A stretch of 64,000 nt of DNA from Buxus sempervirens (taxonomy: Eukaryota; Streptophyta; Magnoliopsida; Buxales; Buxaceae), in assembly GCA_947561395.2 (NCBI GenBank), contig OX387190.1, forward strand, positions 26,592,858 through 26,656,857, in the 5' to 3' direction. Under the pieces are notes generated by a model. That model did no database searches. It saw only the letters and a program-made list of their open reading frames with translations, and was not told the origin of the DNA. Within the stretch, counting starts at the first letter, position 1. Each line of letters starts with the position of its first letter. The position numbers and the translations under genes are program-made. This document shows positions 35,650-46,500 of the stretch, piece by piece.

Positions 35650-36518
35650 GGCCTCGTTTGACTTTCATTCCGGATTAGGAATTCATTCCGAGAATGAGTT
35701 CTTAAAACTCATTTTGCGAATCAATTTTGAAGTTTTTCTAATTGCGTTTGGTTAGCACGTAGCAAAATGAATTTTCACCTAGAAAATTATTTGGTTAACA
35801 AGTAATAAAATGAGTTCCATGAAATTTGTTTTTTCTTTTTCTATGAATAATTATAAGAAATTGATTGATCCCTGAAAGATAAAACTCGAAACACCTAAGA
35901 AATGAAAAAAAAAAAATAAATAAAATACAGGGAATCATAAAGCATGACGTTAACTGCATGTTTTAGTGGCCATCTGAAACATTCTATTCACATTTCTTTT
36001 TCTTCTTAAAAACATTGAACTTTCAAATACTGTTAAGTTGACCTAATTAACATTGTATTGGTTATATATTATCAGGGAATCACTTGTACATCAGCAATAG
36101 AAATTTATTATTTCTATTTTTACTCATTTTTTGTGTGAAAATGAATGCATGCTACAGTCCCAAAGAGTAACAGGGCTAAACTTGATGCATTCAATCAATC
36201 CCAGTGCTTCTGGAATGCAACATTTGGTATAAGAGATAATACCAAATCCCCGGTTCAAGGCAGCTAGAAGACAAGTAGGTGCAGGGTATTAGCAGTGAAA
36301 AGGAAAAAGGGCTACGTATTGCCAGAGTGAAAGCTGCCTAGAGAATGGAAGTCACTAATGGTGTCACTACAAAAGCGTGGTGGTCTGTTATGATTAGTAA
36401 ACCAACATCGTGGGCTTGACATTACATCCATTGGGGGGATTCCGGCATATTAGTCAGGTTCATGATACACACCCTTGAACACAAAGATGATATTTGGGAA
36501 ATAAAAACAGAGTTCCTT

Positions 36519-36851
36519 CTAAAGAAAAAGAGGAATTAGACAGGTGCATAATACCTTGGAGGATTTATAGTATCCAGAACCACAATCTTCTCCACAATTT
36601 CCACAAACGTATCCCTTATGACGTATCAGATCCCCAAAAACGTCTGAGTAAGATGCCAGTGGAGGCAATCTAAATCCGTTCTCGACTACCTCTCCATGAT
36701 CGGATGCAATTGGCGGCAATGAAACAATTTTTGAGGAGTTAGGAACAGCAACCACCCGAACTCCATTGGGAGCTCCTTCCTCAAATCTGACCTTCAGCCT
36801 GTCATCATCTTCCCGCACCGTCGTGTGATCATCGGAAGGCGACGATGCACT
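36519..36851 (-). pseudogene. SWI3A fragment (SWI/SNF subunit), captured
   Basis: The minus-strand frame reads DRLKVRFEEGAPNGVRVVAV, then NGFRLPPLASYSDVF and GYVCGNCGEDCGSGYY. This matches the middle of SWI3A, a SWI3-type core subunit of plant SWI/SNF chromatin remodelers, ending in the CxxC pair that starts its ZZ-like zinc finger. An acceptor-like TTTCAG lies just before 36851 and a donor AAG|GTATTA at 36555. Neither the SWIRM domain upstream nor the SANT domain downstream is present. The following exon-like stretch shows only EG before diverging. It lies inside the Harbinger-type element, about 170 bp from the amidase exon. Confidence 0.75.
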
Positions 36852-37018
36852 GAAATTTATCAACCCCGATCTCTCTAAGTACGCATCTTTGGATCTAACG
36901 TATTTAAACCTAGAATTTCAACTCCGGTGAAACCAAGTACGCATAGCATCAAAGGAAATTTGAAGAAGAAGAAGAAGAAGAAAACAATATAATAAGAAAA
37001 GGTGAAAAGAGGCAATAC

Positions 37019-37104
37019 CTTTCTGCTGTATCGACATTGGTGGAGACGTCATCGGAGCAAGCGAATTGCACAGCTGAAACGGAAACGACTCTTCTTTCCT
37101 CCAT
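37019..37104 (-). pseudogene. N-carbamoylputrescine amidase exon 1, captured
   Basis: ATG 37104 opens a 28-codon frame, VVSVSAVQFACSDDVSTNV then DTAER. It ends at a donor AAAG|GTATTG (37019). This closely matches the N-terminus of plant N-carbamoylputrescine amidase (nitrilase superfamily; polyamine synthesis), where exon 1 ends at the same TAER. No further amidase exon follows; the intron runs into the SWI3A segment instead. GC-rich sequence upstream of the ATG (to about 37260) looks like the native 5' UTR and promoter and was probably captured with the exon. A chimeric transcript from the amidase promoter into the SWI3A exon is possible. Confidence 0.75.
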
Positions 37105-37540
37105 TAGTCGCTTCTATTCTTCTAAGTAAACTCCAGAGACTAGGCCCTTCCTCTGTCTCTCCGCCTCTTTAAAAACTCAAATAGAAACAGTGTAACGAGG
37201 CAGGAGAGAAGACAACCCACCGCCTCGACAAAGTCTCTTTCCTCATCTCAGGGCTCCGACCAGAAAAGCACGTATTGCAATATTACGTTTTATGCCATTG
37301 TCTAAACTTCTTATTATTTACAAGTTTGCCACCGAAAAAATGCAAAACTCATTCTTCAATTTTAAAAACGGGTTGGAGGCCGTTTCTGTCTGCTACGGTT
37401 TTTTTCATTCTCATTCTACTAGAATGAGTTCTAGCATAGCTTACCAAACACTCATTTAACTCCTGAAATGCATTCTAAGCCTTGGAATTCATTTCAAGCC
37501 TTGGAATGAGTTCCCAAAATGAAAGCCAAACGAGGCCTAA

Positions 37541-38539
37541 CTAGATAGAGTGAAATGAAAATGTATGCCTCACGACACTATCTCCAAAGTAGACGATATC
37601 AAGCTTAGGAAATGCCACTACTGCTGATGCTGCTGCTACTGCTGAGGACAACAATAACAGGCATATATGACCTTAAGCATGATAATGCCTGACTAAACTT
37701 ATGCACGATAAAGTGGCCATACTGGTTACCCTGAAGATATAAAAGAAAAAATAATGTTATCTTTCATTCATAAGTAATGAAAAGATACTTTGTAGCCTAG
37801 ATAAATCAAATCAGTGTTTGAAATTTGATCTCCTATTATGCCATGATATAAAAAAATTCTAAGAGATGGTGATCATTAAATAACTCATACGGAGTCCTCT
37901 ATAGCCCAGACATAAAAAGTCATTGTTTAACATTTGGATTTCTAACTATGCCATCAATACTTAAACTTATATATCAGAATTATAACAGATTGTATCCATT
38001 AAGTGACCAAAAAAAAAAAGGCCTTATTTGGTCCAGTTACAACCCTTAAGAAGAACCAGTATAAATGTCAGTGTAAAATAGGGAATCTTTTCTAGCATTT
38101 TGAGTGGGGATCGAAGCTCTAAGTACGGATCCACTTAAACTCTGTGAATTAAAAGTTTATAAATCACAAGTTGATGATAATGAACTTGCATGCTCTGTGA
38201 GTCTGTGACCACACTATAAAGCCTATCCAAAGACTGCCACAAGTCCTTATTACCAACTTGTGCTTTATAGAGCAAGAGATAGAGCAACCATAACGTCACC
38301 CACCTTAAAGCAAAAGGGCTATACCATTTCAGGGTTTTTGTAAACGACTGAATCAAAAGACTTGTCATCGTTGTTATACTAATGGTCCTACTACAAGAAG
38401 AATCTACTAGTTTACTAATCAAAGAGAAATTATCATCTCATAATGGACAAAAAAAATAGGCCCAACCATTGACAAGCACCATTTGAAATTGCCAAATTTC
38501 ACCAATGAAAATAAAAATGAGAATAATATTTCATATTCG
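37541..38539. other. intergenic, no gene seen
   Basis: No recognised gene. A short (CTGCTG)n-like stretch lies near 37621-37645. The minus-strand frame at 38135-38422 has no domain I recognise. Confidence 0.4.
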
Positions 38540-38781
38540 ACAATGTTTAGAATATTATTTAAACATTAGGACTATAAAATATGGATGTTTTCATTTTTTT
38601 TTTAAGTCACACTGCTTAACCATGAATAGGTTAGATGAGATGACAAAGACAAAATATTGCAACAAGAAGCATAACCCAAACTTAGGTATTGTTTCAATCC
38701 TGAACTACATTTAACATTTGGAAGGATTTAATGAAGAGCAGGGGCTTGTCCAAAGGAGATGAAAAGACAGATTTGGCATAC

Positions 38782-40475
38782 CAGTTCGCTTCCATAATAT
38801 TGAACAATATTCGGATGTGAAAGCTGACTTAGCATCTTTATTTCCTGTTCACATAGAAGTGAAAAATGTTACCGATCCGTCAGCAAAAGTAGATTAATAC
38901 TTATAAATGGAGTTACTAATGCACCAAATTCAACAGTGCAAAAACCAAATGCAAATAAATATAAAATGGGAAATACATAGGATTCCCAGAATGAAAGAAA
39001 ATACCTGGTTCAGTTGCTTAAGACACTCGTTTGAGGTCTTATCATCAGCGATGACCTTGACTTCTTTTATTGCGCACATTTGTCCACTTTCACTGTTAAA
39101 TAGAAGATACAACATTAGCATGGAGCAATGACAAACTTACAAACTTTCTTTCTTGTTTTAGTCAAGGACTTTCTTCTTTCTGATATTGGAATATCAGTTT
39201 TGTTAGTACAAAACCTCAAAAAAGAAAATCAAGGAAATAAAGAATAATAAGAGTAATCAAAGACAATTCACCTGTTAAATCCAACATAAACCTGCCCAAA
39301 TGTATCCCTTCCCAAAAGCTTTCCCTTTCTCCATTTTGGATGATAACACTGAGTTTTCATTCGATCCAGTATTTTTTTGGGTCTGCAAGTTAATAGTTCT
39401 AGTTGGGGAAACCGGAGGAAGGGGCAGTGGGTGACTCGGAATCCTCTCACCTTCATTTTTCCCTGTCGGTGACTCCATAAACATTCCACACAAACGTGGA
39501 TGTGTCGGTGATGTGGGTGTAGTGAATGCTCTGGATCCTTGTTCCAGACTTCTTGATCTTGGGTCGACTTTGGCATCTCCATGTACTCTGAAAAATGCCA
39601 TATTACATGTGTTTCTATTAGGGCAACCATAACCAAATAATCTCTTTCTAGAAAAAGGTTCTAAATTTCAACCTCCTCAGCATTTCGAAAAGGTCAGAAG
39701 CCATTGTTTCATTCTCTAATTTTAATGAAACTTCCAGCACATGCTACAAATCTATGACTATGATTAAAGCAGTAAAAGAGAACTATAAGAACTGAAATAA
39801 CAAATTTCAGTGAACACAAACTTTTGTTAATGAGATGAAAGACATGGCTCCTAATTCTCTACTGACTTTTCACCCTCAAAACACAATCAGTTCTATGGTT
39901 GAAGCTCCATTTTGTTATTTCATCTTCATCCAACATATATAATCCTCAATAGAAACCATAGAAAAATTCAGATAAAGTGAAAAAAGAAGGGTTACAAGAG
40001 CCACAGATATCAACCTGCATATAGAAAATTTTATGGAAATACAGAAGAGTGCGACAGAGCACAGACAAAATACAAACACAAAATTGAAAGAGAACCGAAG
40101 TCCTCAGTCATTAAGTCCCATATAAATTGTAAATCTCCCCCATCAGGATCAACCCATCTATAAACTAGAATCAATTGCTTAAAAACAATCCAAAATCCCA
40201 AAACCGAATCAATAGAAGTAACCAAAAATCCAATCTCTAAATTTCACTCTAAATTTCAACATAAACCCACAAACCCAAAATTCCAACTCGGAGAAGTGGA
40301 AATGACACACACCTGTAAACAGGAGACAAGCCCTGATCGGGAGGAATTTAATCCGAAGAATCAAATGAGCTAGCACGGGAAACCGAGAACGACCCAGATC
40401 CCAATACAACCCCATGATCAACACCCACAGACAAGGCCGACGAGATCGATGGCCGGGGCAGAGGATGACCCCTCT
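38782..40475 (-). pseudogene. truncated MAPKKK3 pseudogene
   Basis: A partial minus-strand duplicate of the kinase at 43531-48534. It contains the 3' end of exon 1 (about 40475-40318), exon 2 (around 39590-39272), exon 3 (about 39093-39005, with [12 protein letters not shown]) and exon 4 (about 38844-38782). It ends before the catalytic loop exons. Exon 2 has lost two bases relative to the intact copy just after TGSNENS, which shifts the frame ahead of the glycine loop. The loop itself reads GRDTFG instead of GRGTFG. The 5' half of exon 1 and the promoter are absent. It cannot encode a kinase. Confidence 0.85.
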
Positions 40476-40552
40476 ACTCCAGGAGATATTCTGGGTCCGA
40501 AACCCAGAGGAATGCACGAGTAATTATTTACATTTATTTACAGGAAAAAGAA

Positions 40553-40874
40553 GGGAAAATTGGTTTTCAGTGATTTTTTCAAAATAATTAATATTTACTC
40601 ATTAAATTATTAGCAATTGAGAAATAATGATATTTTTTAAAAATAATTGAACATAAATGTCATTTTACTGTCCATAAAAATTTTATTCCATTAACTAAAT
40701 AACAAAAGGTTTACAAGTTGTTGATTTTTTTTTTTTTTAAAGAAACTCTTCATTAACAGTAAAATAACATTTATTCTCAATTATTTTTAAAAAGCATCAT
40801 TGTTTCTCAATTATGAAGAATTGAATGACTGAATCTAAATTATTTAAGAAAAATATCACTTAAACCAATTTGCC
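40553..40874. mobile_element. MULE-type MITE, nearly palindromic
   Basis: 322 bp with long imperfect inverted repeats spanning almost the whole element. The left arm starts GGGAAAATTGGTTTTCAGTG and the right arm's complement starts GGCAAATTGGTTTAAGTGAT. Flanks are gaaaaagaa and aaaaaaaaa, compatible with a decayed 9-bp duplication. The right arm shares AATTTAGATTCAGTCA with the terminal repeat of the foldback element at 48821-53853, so the two are probably of one family. Confidence 0.6.
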
Positions 40875-42460
40875 AAAAAAAAAAGTATGTGCTTGTGATG
40901 CACGTAGAGAATCTCTTAAATTTGCTCTCCTTATTATCCTTTTTTACTTTTACCTTTTCTATTTTTTTTGTATAGGCACATGGATAATCCAAAAGTTTAG
41001 TCAAACACCAATTTTATAATGAGAGTAGAAGGCTAAATTAATCCTAGTAAGCCTCAACCAACCCAACCCTATAGTTGACTTTTGAGAGATGTGCTCAGGA
41101 TAAAGTTGATGCACCCCAAAGCTCAGCAGAAATTCTTAATTATTTCCCTTTTTTTTTCCTGAATAAATTATTAGTTAATGATGGTTTATATAATGGCTTA
41201 TAAGTTCAAGCCAATTAAATCTATATTGTCCTGACCCCGAACTGGTCAGGTTCCATCTGAAAGTTGGGGAAAAGTAGTAGTGGGTTTGGGTTGGATTTCA
41301 ATTTCTCTCTAGCTGTACTTCACATTTCCTGCTATGGATTTTAAATATGGTGTCTAAAACTATAGAAGAAGAGAGCTAAGGTGATGTTGGGCATAGATGT
41401 GGGAATAGATTATTTATGCCAAAAAACTATTGGGAATGTAAACCCCTAAAAGATGACGACTCAAATTTGCTTTAAGGGGAATTAATAGTGTAGTGAGACT
41501 TATTTGGTTAAACCAACCTAATGACATCACTAATAAGATTTAAAGATTCCTTTTGCTTAAACTAAGCTAGTGGATGGAACGTGCAAATTGGGATATCGAA
41601 GACAATATGAAAGAGGGAAGAGGCTATTTAGGTAGGATATCTCATTTAATAAAGATATAGAAGTTAATATAAAAAAAAAAGGAAATGGACGCTTAAGGCA
41701 GCAAATATTTGTTTATTTGCGATATAGAAGTTAATATGTAGAAAGAAAAGAGAACTTTTAGCAGCAAATGTCAGTCAAATCTGCCCAGTTCACATTTATG
41801 ATAGTATAGATAATGCATCTCAAAATCTAGATTATTATTTTTTTTTTTGCATTCACATTCTTAGTTATTATTCATTCCATTAATTCATGTGTTCAAACAA
41901 AATTCAAATGCTTCTAAAAAGAAGAAGGCAATATTTCGTTTTAAATTACCTTCTAATTAAGGAAATTCCTTTGTGAAAGGTCTCTTTCAAATTCACCATT
42001 GTATGCACGTTTATATTTTCATATGGATTGCAGAAGGAGTACGACAACTACAGTGTAGTCTAGATGCAATGATTTGTCAACTTGAATGAAGATTAGGGCT
42101 TAATTTGCTTATTGACTGAACAATGAAGTTTTGAAGAAGTCATGTTCCTGGCTTTAACAATAGAGATGCAGTCAACAACTGTATTAACTGTTGTTATATT
42201 GGTGAAGTCAAGAAACTGTTATTCTTCATGGGAACCAAACAAATGGAACAGAGAACTTTTTCCACAGTGGACAAACAATCACTATTAGCTGGAATCAAAA
42301 CAAAAATGGAAATCATATTTTAATTATTTTGTCAATGATACAAATTATATCAAATCCCATAAAAGAACTTTTAAAAAAACAATGGGTTTTATAATATTCT
42401 TTTGGAATAATCATCATCATCTTCATCATAAGGTAGTTCCCATTATAGAGAAAATATGAT

Positions 42461-42501
42461 CCCCCCCCCCCCCCCCCCCCCCCAATTCTCTCTCTCTCTC
42501 G
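42461..42501. repeat. poly(C) run and CT microsatellite
   Basis: 23 C (42461-42483) are followed by a short (CT)n. Copy B has only a long (CT)n at the matching place (55611-55737). Repeat length is unreliable in assemblies. Confidence 0.75.
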
Positions 42502-42941
42502 TGAAACTTTGACTGCAGGCTTTCAGGAAGATATATATTAGCCATTGCAGCCACCATTATAGTCATATGAAGAGAGCTGGTTTCAATAAATGTCTTGAAG
42601 ATATATTCTATAGACTTCTTCATATTTATGATTAATAAATTCTAATGATCTTTAGAAGAAAATGCACAGACAGAACAATTATTTCCCTTCTCAGCTTTAA
42701 TGGTGGTCAGATAGTATAGGTATAATACATGTTTTTGATACAAGGACTTGATGTTTTCTTCCCCATCATTAAAAGAGAGAAGCTTCTAAAAAATCAAACT
42801 TGAAACAGTTCTATAAGTTGATTTCCTTATTAAAATTTATTTTAAGACTTAAGCTTCTAAAAGGGATAAATTGGATGTTTAGACAACCCTTGATTCAATA
42901 AATTATTTAGATTTTTCTACTTTTAGCATAAATTGTAACAA

Positions 42942-43530
42942 TTTTTGGTACTATAATTTTCCTGTTCTGTATTAATAACTCTACTTTAAATTTCATATTA
43001 CTTATTTTGTAATTCCACCAAGAAAGGTAACGTTTAATTCAGAAATTCTTAATGAGGAGAGGATATTAATATAGGCAATGATCCAAATATTCATGTTGGA
43101 GAGGAGAGTATAGGAAAAAAAATTATGGAAAAAGTTTCACAATCCAAACGGCTATAAAATGGTGAATATTTGATCTTTTAATTTTCTTTTATTCATCCTC
43201 CAAACAACAAAACATTATCGCTTCCTTTATACATATATAACATCTATATTTGAGTTACAAAGAGAATGATCAAGAAAGAATGTACAGAACCAAGAAACTT
43301 AGCACCTTCACATCCATGCTTCCCGACAAGGAGATCCATTCCGTCTCTGATCTTCTCTCTTCAAGGTCTCCCCTGAAATCCGACGATGGGTCTAGTCTGC
43401 ATAGGATGGGGGAGTAAAGAAAAGACTCATCCAATTACTACCCACATGGTTCATTGAATTCTTTTGTGCAAAACAAGATTTTATCTGAGAGGGCGTCTGG
43501 TGTGACTGCAAAGAAATCTTCCAATGGGAG
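42942..43530. other. 3' flank of MAPKKK3, no gene seen
   Basis: AT-rich sequence downstream of the kinase stop codon; the nearest part should be its 3' UTR. No other feature is supported. Confidence 0.4.
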
Positions 43531-46500
43531 TTACAAAGATGTCCTTCGGATGGGTCCTGCTCTGGGGGACCCTTCAGGTGTTGGGACTTTTACCTGGGGC
43601 ATATCTCCCCAAAGATCAGCAGGGTGGGATTTGTTTGGCCTTGTTGACAAGACGGAATAATCTTTCATGGCATAACTGCTATGTTTCCCGGAAGAATAAG
43701 CCAGATGAGGTGGAGAATACAAACAGCTCCGATGTTCTCGTAATGGACTTGAACATGGAGACACAGGTAAGGATGTGATCAGTCTCATACCATCGCTGCA
43801 GACATAACATTGAAGGATTTTACTTGAAATGATTCACAAGTACAAATGAAGAAAGCGAGGATGGGAAAAGATTGCTGTTACCTCGAGCAGCTTGAAGCTC
43901 TTGAACATGCTACCTTTGGTTTGTTTGAACAATCTTCAACAGGTAAGATCATTCTTGCTTTGTTAGAATGTAACTCAGAGGCTATCTGCTAGAATGTATA
44001 ATAAGAACGAGAGATAAGTTTATGAATGCTTTTTTTTTTGTGTGCATGTGCATGTTTCTCTTTTTGTATGGATAAGTGAGAATTTTCTACTTATTTAGAA
44101 TATATGATGTATGCTACAAAAGTAAAAAGGGTTTAGAAAGCAAGGTGAAAGTTTATGCTGCTATTGCATTAACGAAGAAGACGAAGAAGAAGAAGAAAAA
44201 TAAAAAGGAGAAAAAAATGTCAGACTAAAAGCTATAAGAGATTAAAGCAGTGAGATTTGCCCATAAATTAGATAGTCCAGATTGATAAGAAATTAAATAT
44301 GTGTGCATTGAGCATTTAACGGGTACAGATTATTACATTAAGATGGGCCCAAATTATCATGTAGTTTAAATTATAGGCCTAAAGATGAGCAGAAACTTTA
44401 GGGTGATGGTGGAAGGAGAGGAACAAAAAGATATTTGAGTGAATGTCATCATGTTGGGAGGGGATATTTTAGTTTATTAGGTGCATCTTGGTTGGTCAAC
44501 AATCCAGAGTTTGTGGGGTGTACTATTGCAGACTTCATGTAGAATTGGAAAGCCTTGGCTGAGATTACTATTTAAATTGATTAGATCATCCTTATTGGTT
44601 CATGTGGTTCTTTGGTTTGAATATCAATCTTCTCTCTTGTTTTGTCCTCTTTTTGTAGTCTTTTTTTTTTTTTTTTCTTTCCTTTTTTCAATCTTGGGGC
44701 GGGGCTACCGCCGGCATATGTGAGATTTTCCTGTGTTTTTGGTATGGATGGGTGGCAAGTTCTGATTTGATGATTTTTTTTATTGATGGGTGGGTAACTT
44801 CTGGTTTTGATGTTGAACAGGACATTGTTGGATCTTTTTCCTTGTATTCTACCTTAATTTCAATATATATATACTAGTACATTTTCATTAAAAAGGTGAG
44901 CAGAAATTTCCAGATCTCCACTGGAACTATTTCAACTTGATCCCAAAGAGAACTAAATAATAATGCAAATATATTTTAGGTTCAGAGAGTCTAAAATTCA
45001 AATGGTTCTAAATTTAAATATAAACATTAATTTACTTTCAACACTTTACCTGTCTGTAGCCTCCATCAATGGAAGAGGGAAAACCATCATTGATTACATT
45101 GTTTTTTGCAACTTTTCTCACAGCTTGGTTTCGAATGAAAGGGTGATCTAGTAGTTGCACAGCCGTAGGACGTGCAGATGGGTCACGTTGTAGACAAAGA
45201 TTAATAAAACTCTTTGCCTCACTAGAAAGGTGATCAGGGATGTTGGGCATATCTTTGCTGTTTCCAATTTTGAAGATTGCAGCCACCTGTTAATAACAGC
45301 AGGAGAATATGAGGTTGGTGCTAGGAATACATCCAATATCATAGAAAAGATACATATCATAGAAAATATGGTATTAAATCTCACCCCTTCATACTGGCTC
45401 CAAGGCGGTTTTGTTGTTGCCATCTCTATAACTGTACATCCTAAGCTCCAAATGTCCACTGCAAGGTTGTAGCCACTGATATTCATTATAACCTGAAGGA
45501 AAAACAAATATCAGACAAAAGGAGAAAAGCAATGACCTATAGACATGAAGGAGGAACTAAGATTTGAACTACCTCGGGTGCCATCCAGTAAGGGCTTCCT
45601 TTGAAAGAAAGCATTGATGTATGAGATGTTATCTGGTTCAAAGAAGAAGTGCATTAGAAACAATCCTTTCAGGTAAAAGAAAGGTGTGTGTGTGTGTTTG
45701 CGGGGGGGTGGTGGGTGGGTGGGTGTTTTGGGGTGTGGTGTTAACCGGCCAGAATTATGTGCCTTATTCAATATTATGTCCTCAAGGGAATCTTCTTTTT
45801 TCCTTTACTTTTCTTGCCCAGCTTTATTTCCATTGGCATTATCCAATCAATATAGATATATAAAGAGTCCATATCAAAGATTAAGGAGAGGCATACATGT
45901 TTAGCCATGCCAAAGTCTGCAAGTGTGATTTCACCATTAGGACCCACTAGAATGTTAGCCCCTTTGATATCCCTGCCAAGAGAAAAAAATATTTTGAGTT
46001 ATGAAGACAGTAAGAGAAAGCTTGAATTTCTTTACCAAAACTTCTCCATAACTGAATCAAGCATACCAATTAAGTACCTGTGTAGAGTATTCTTTCCATG
46101 CAAATAAGCAAGTCCAAAAAGAATCTGCCTAGCATAATTTTGAATAACAGGTTCCTTGAACGGACCATATTCCTGAAGTAGCTTTTGGATAGAACCCCCG
46201 GAAACATACTCCAGATACACCGAGAGAGCATCTTCCCCCTGCATACATAAGGTATCACGATCAATCAGTTGGGGAATTTAATTTTCATGTTCCCACTTCC
46301 ACTGAAGGGAGTGGAAACTGTTTAGAATTTATCTACATTCCAATATTATTTAAGTTATATTAGGACTATAAAATATAGATGTTTTCATTTTTTTTAAAGT
46401 CACACTGCTTAACCATGAATAGGTTAGATGAGATGACAAATACAAAATATTGCAACAAGAAGCCTAACCCAAACTGAGGAACTGTTTCAATCCTGAACTA

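Larger units (their letters stand above)
35650..37537. mobile_element. PIF/Harbinger-type element carrying host gene fragments
   Basis: A perfect 11-bp terminal inverted repeat GGCCTCGTTTG (35650 and the complement ending at 37537) continues imperfectly as CTTTCATT and GGAATTCATT-type words. It is flanked by the trinucleotide TAA on both sides (35647-35649 and 37538-37540). This TIR and TWA duplication fit PIF/Harbinger (Tourist-like). The 1,888-bp element has no transposase. Its interior holds, on the minus strand, exon 1 of N-carbamoylputrescine amidase (37019-37104) and a SWI3A segment (36555-36851). These are two functionally unrelated genes, so it appears to be a gene-capturing (Pack-type) element. 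Confidence 0.75.
38540..42941. repeat. segmental duplication, copy A
   Basis: Directly repeated with 46335-56181. The left part (38540-40475) matches 46335-48265 and contains MAPKKK3 exons 1 (partial) to 4. The right part (41040-42941) matches 53895-56181. Identity by eye is roughly 90 per cent with small indels. Copy A lacks the 5.03-kb foldback element and the 190-bp Helitron of copy B. Between its two homologous parts it carries a 322-bp MITE and some unmatched sequence. Confidence 0.85.
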
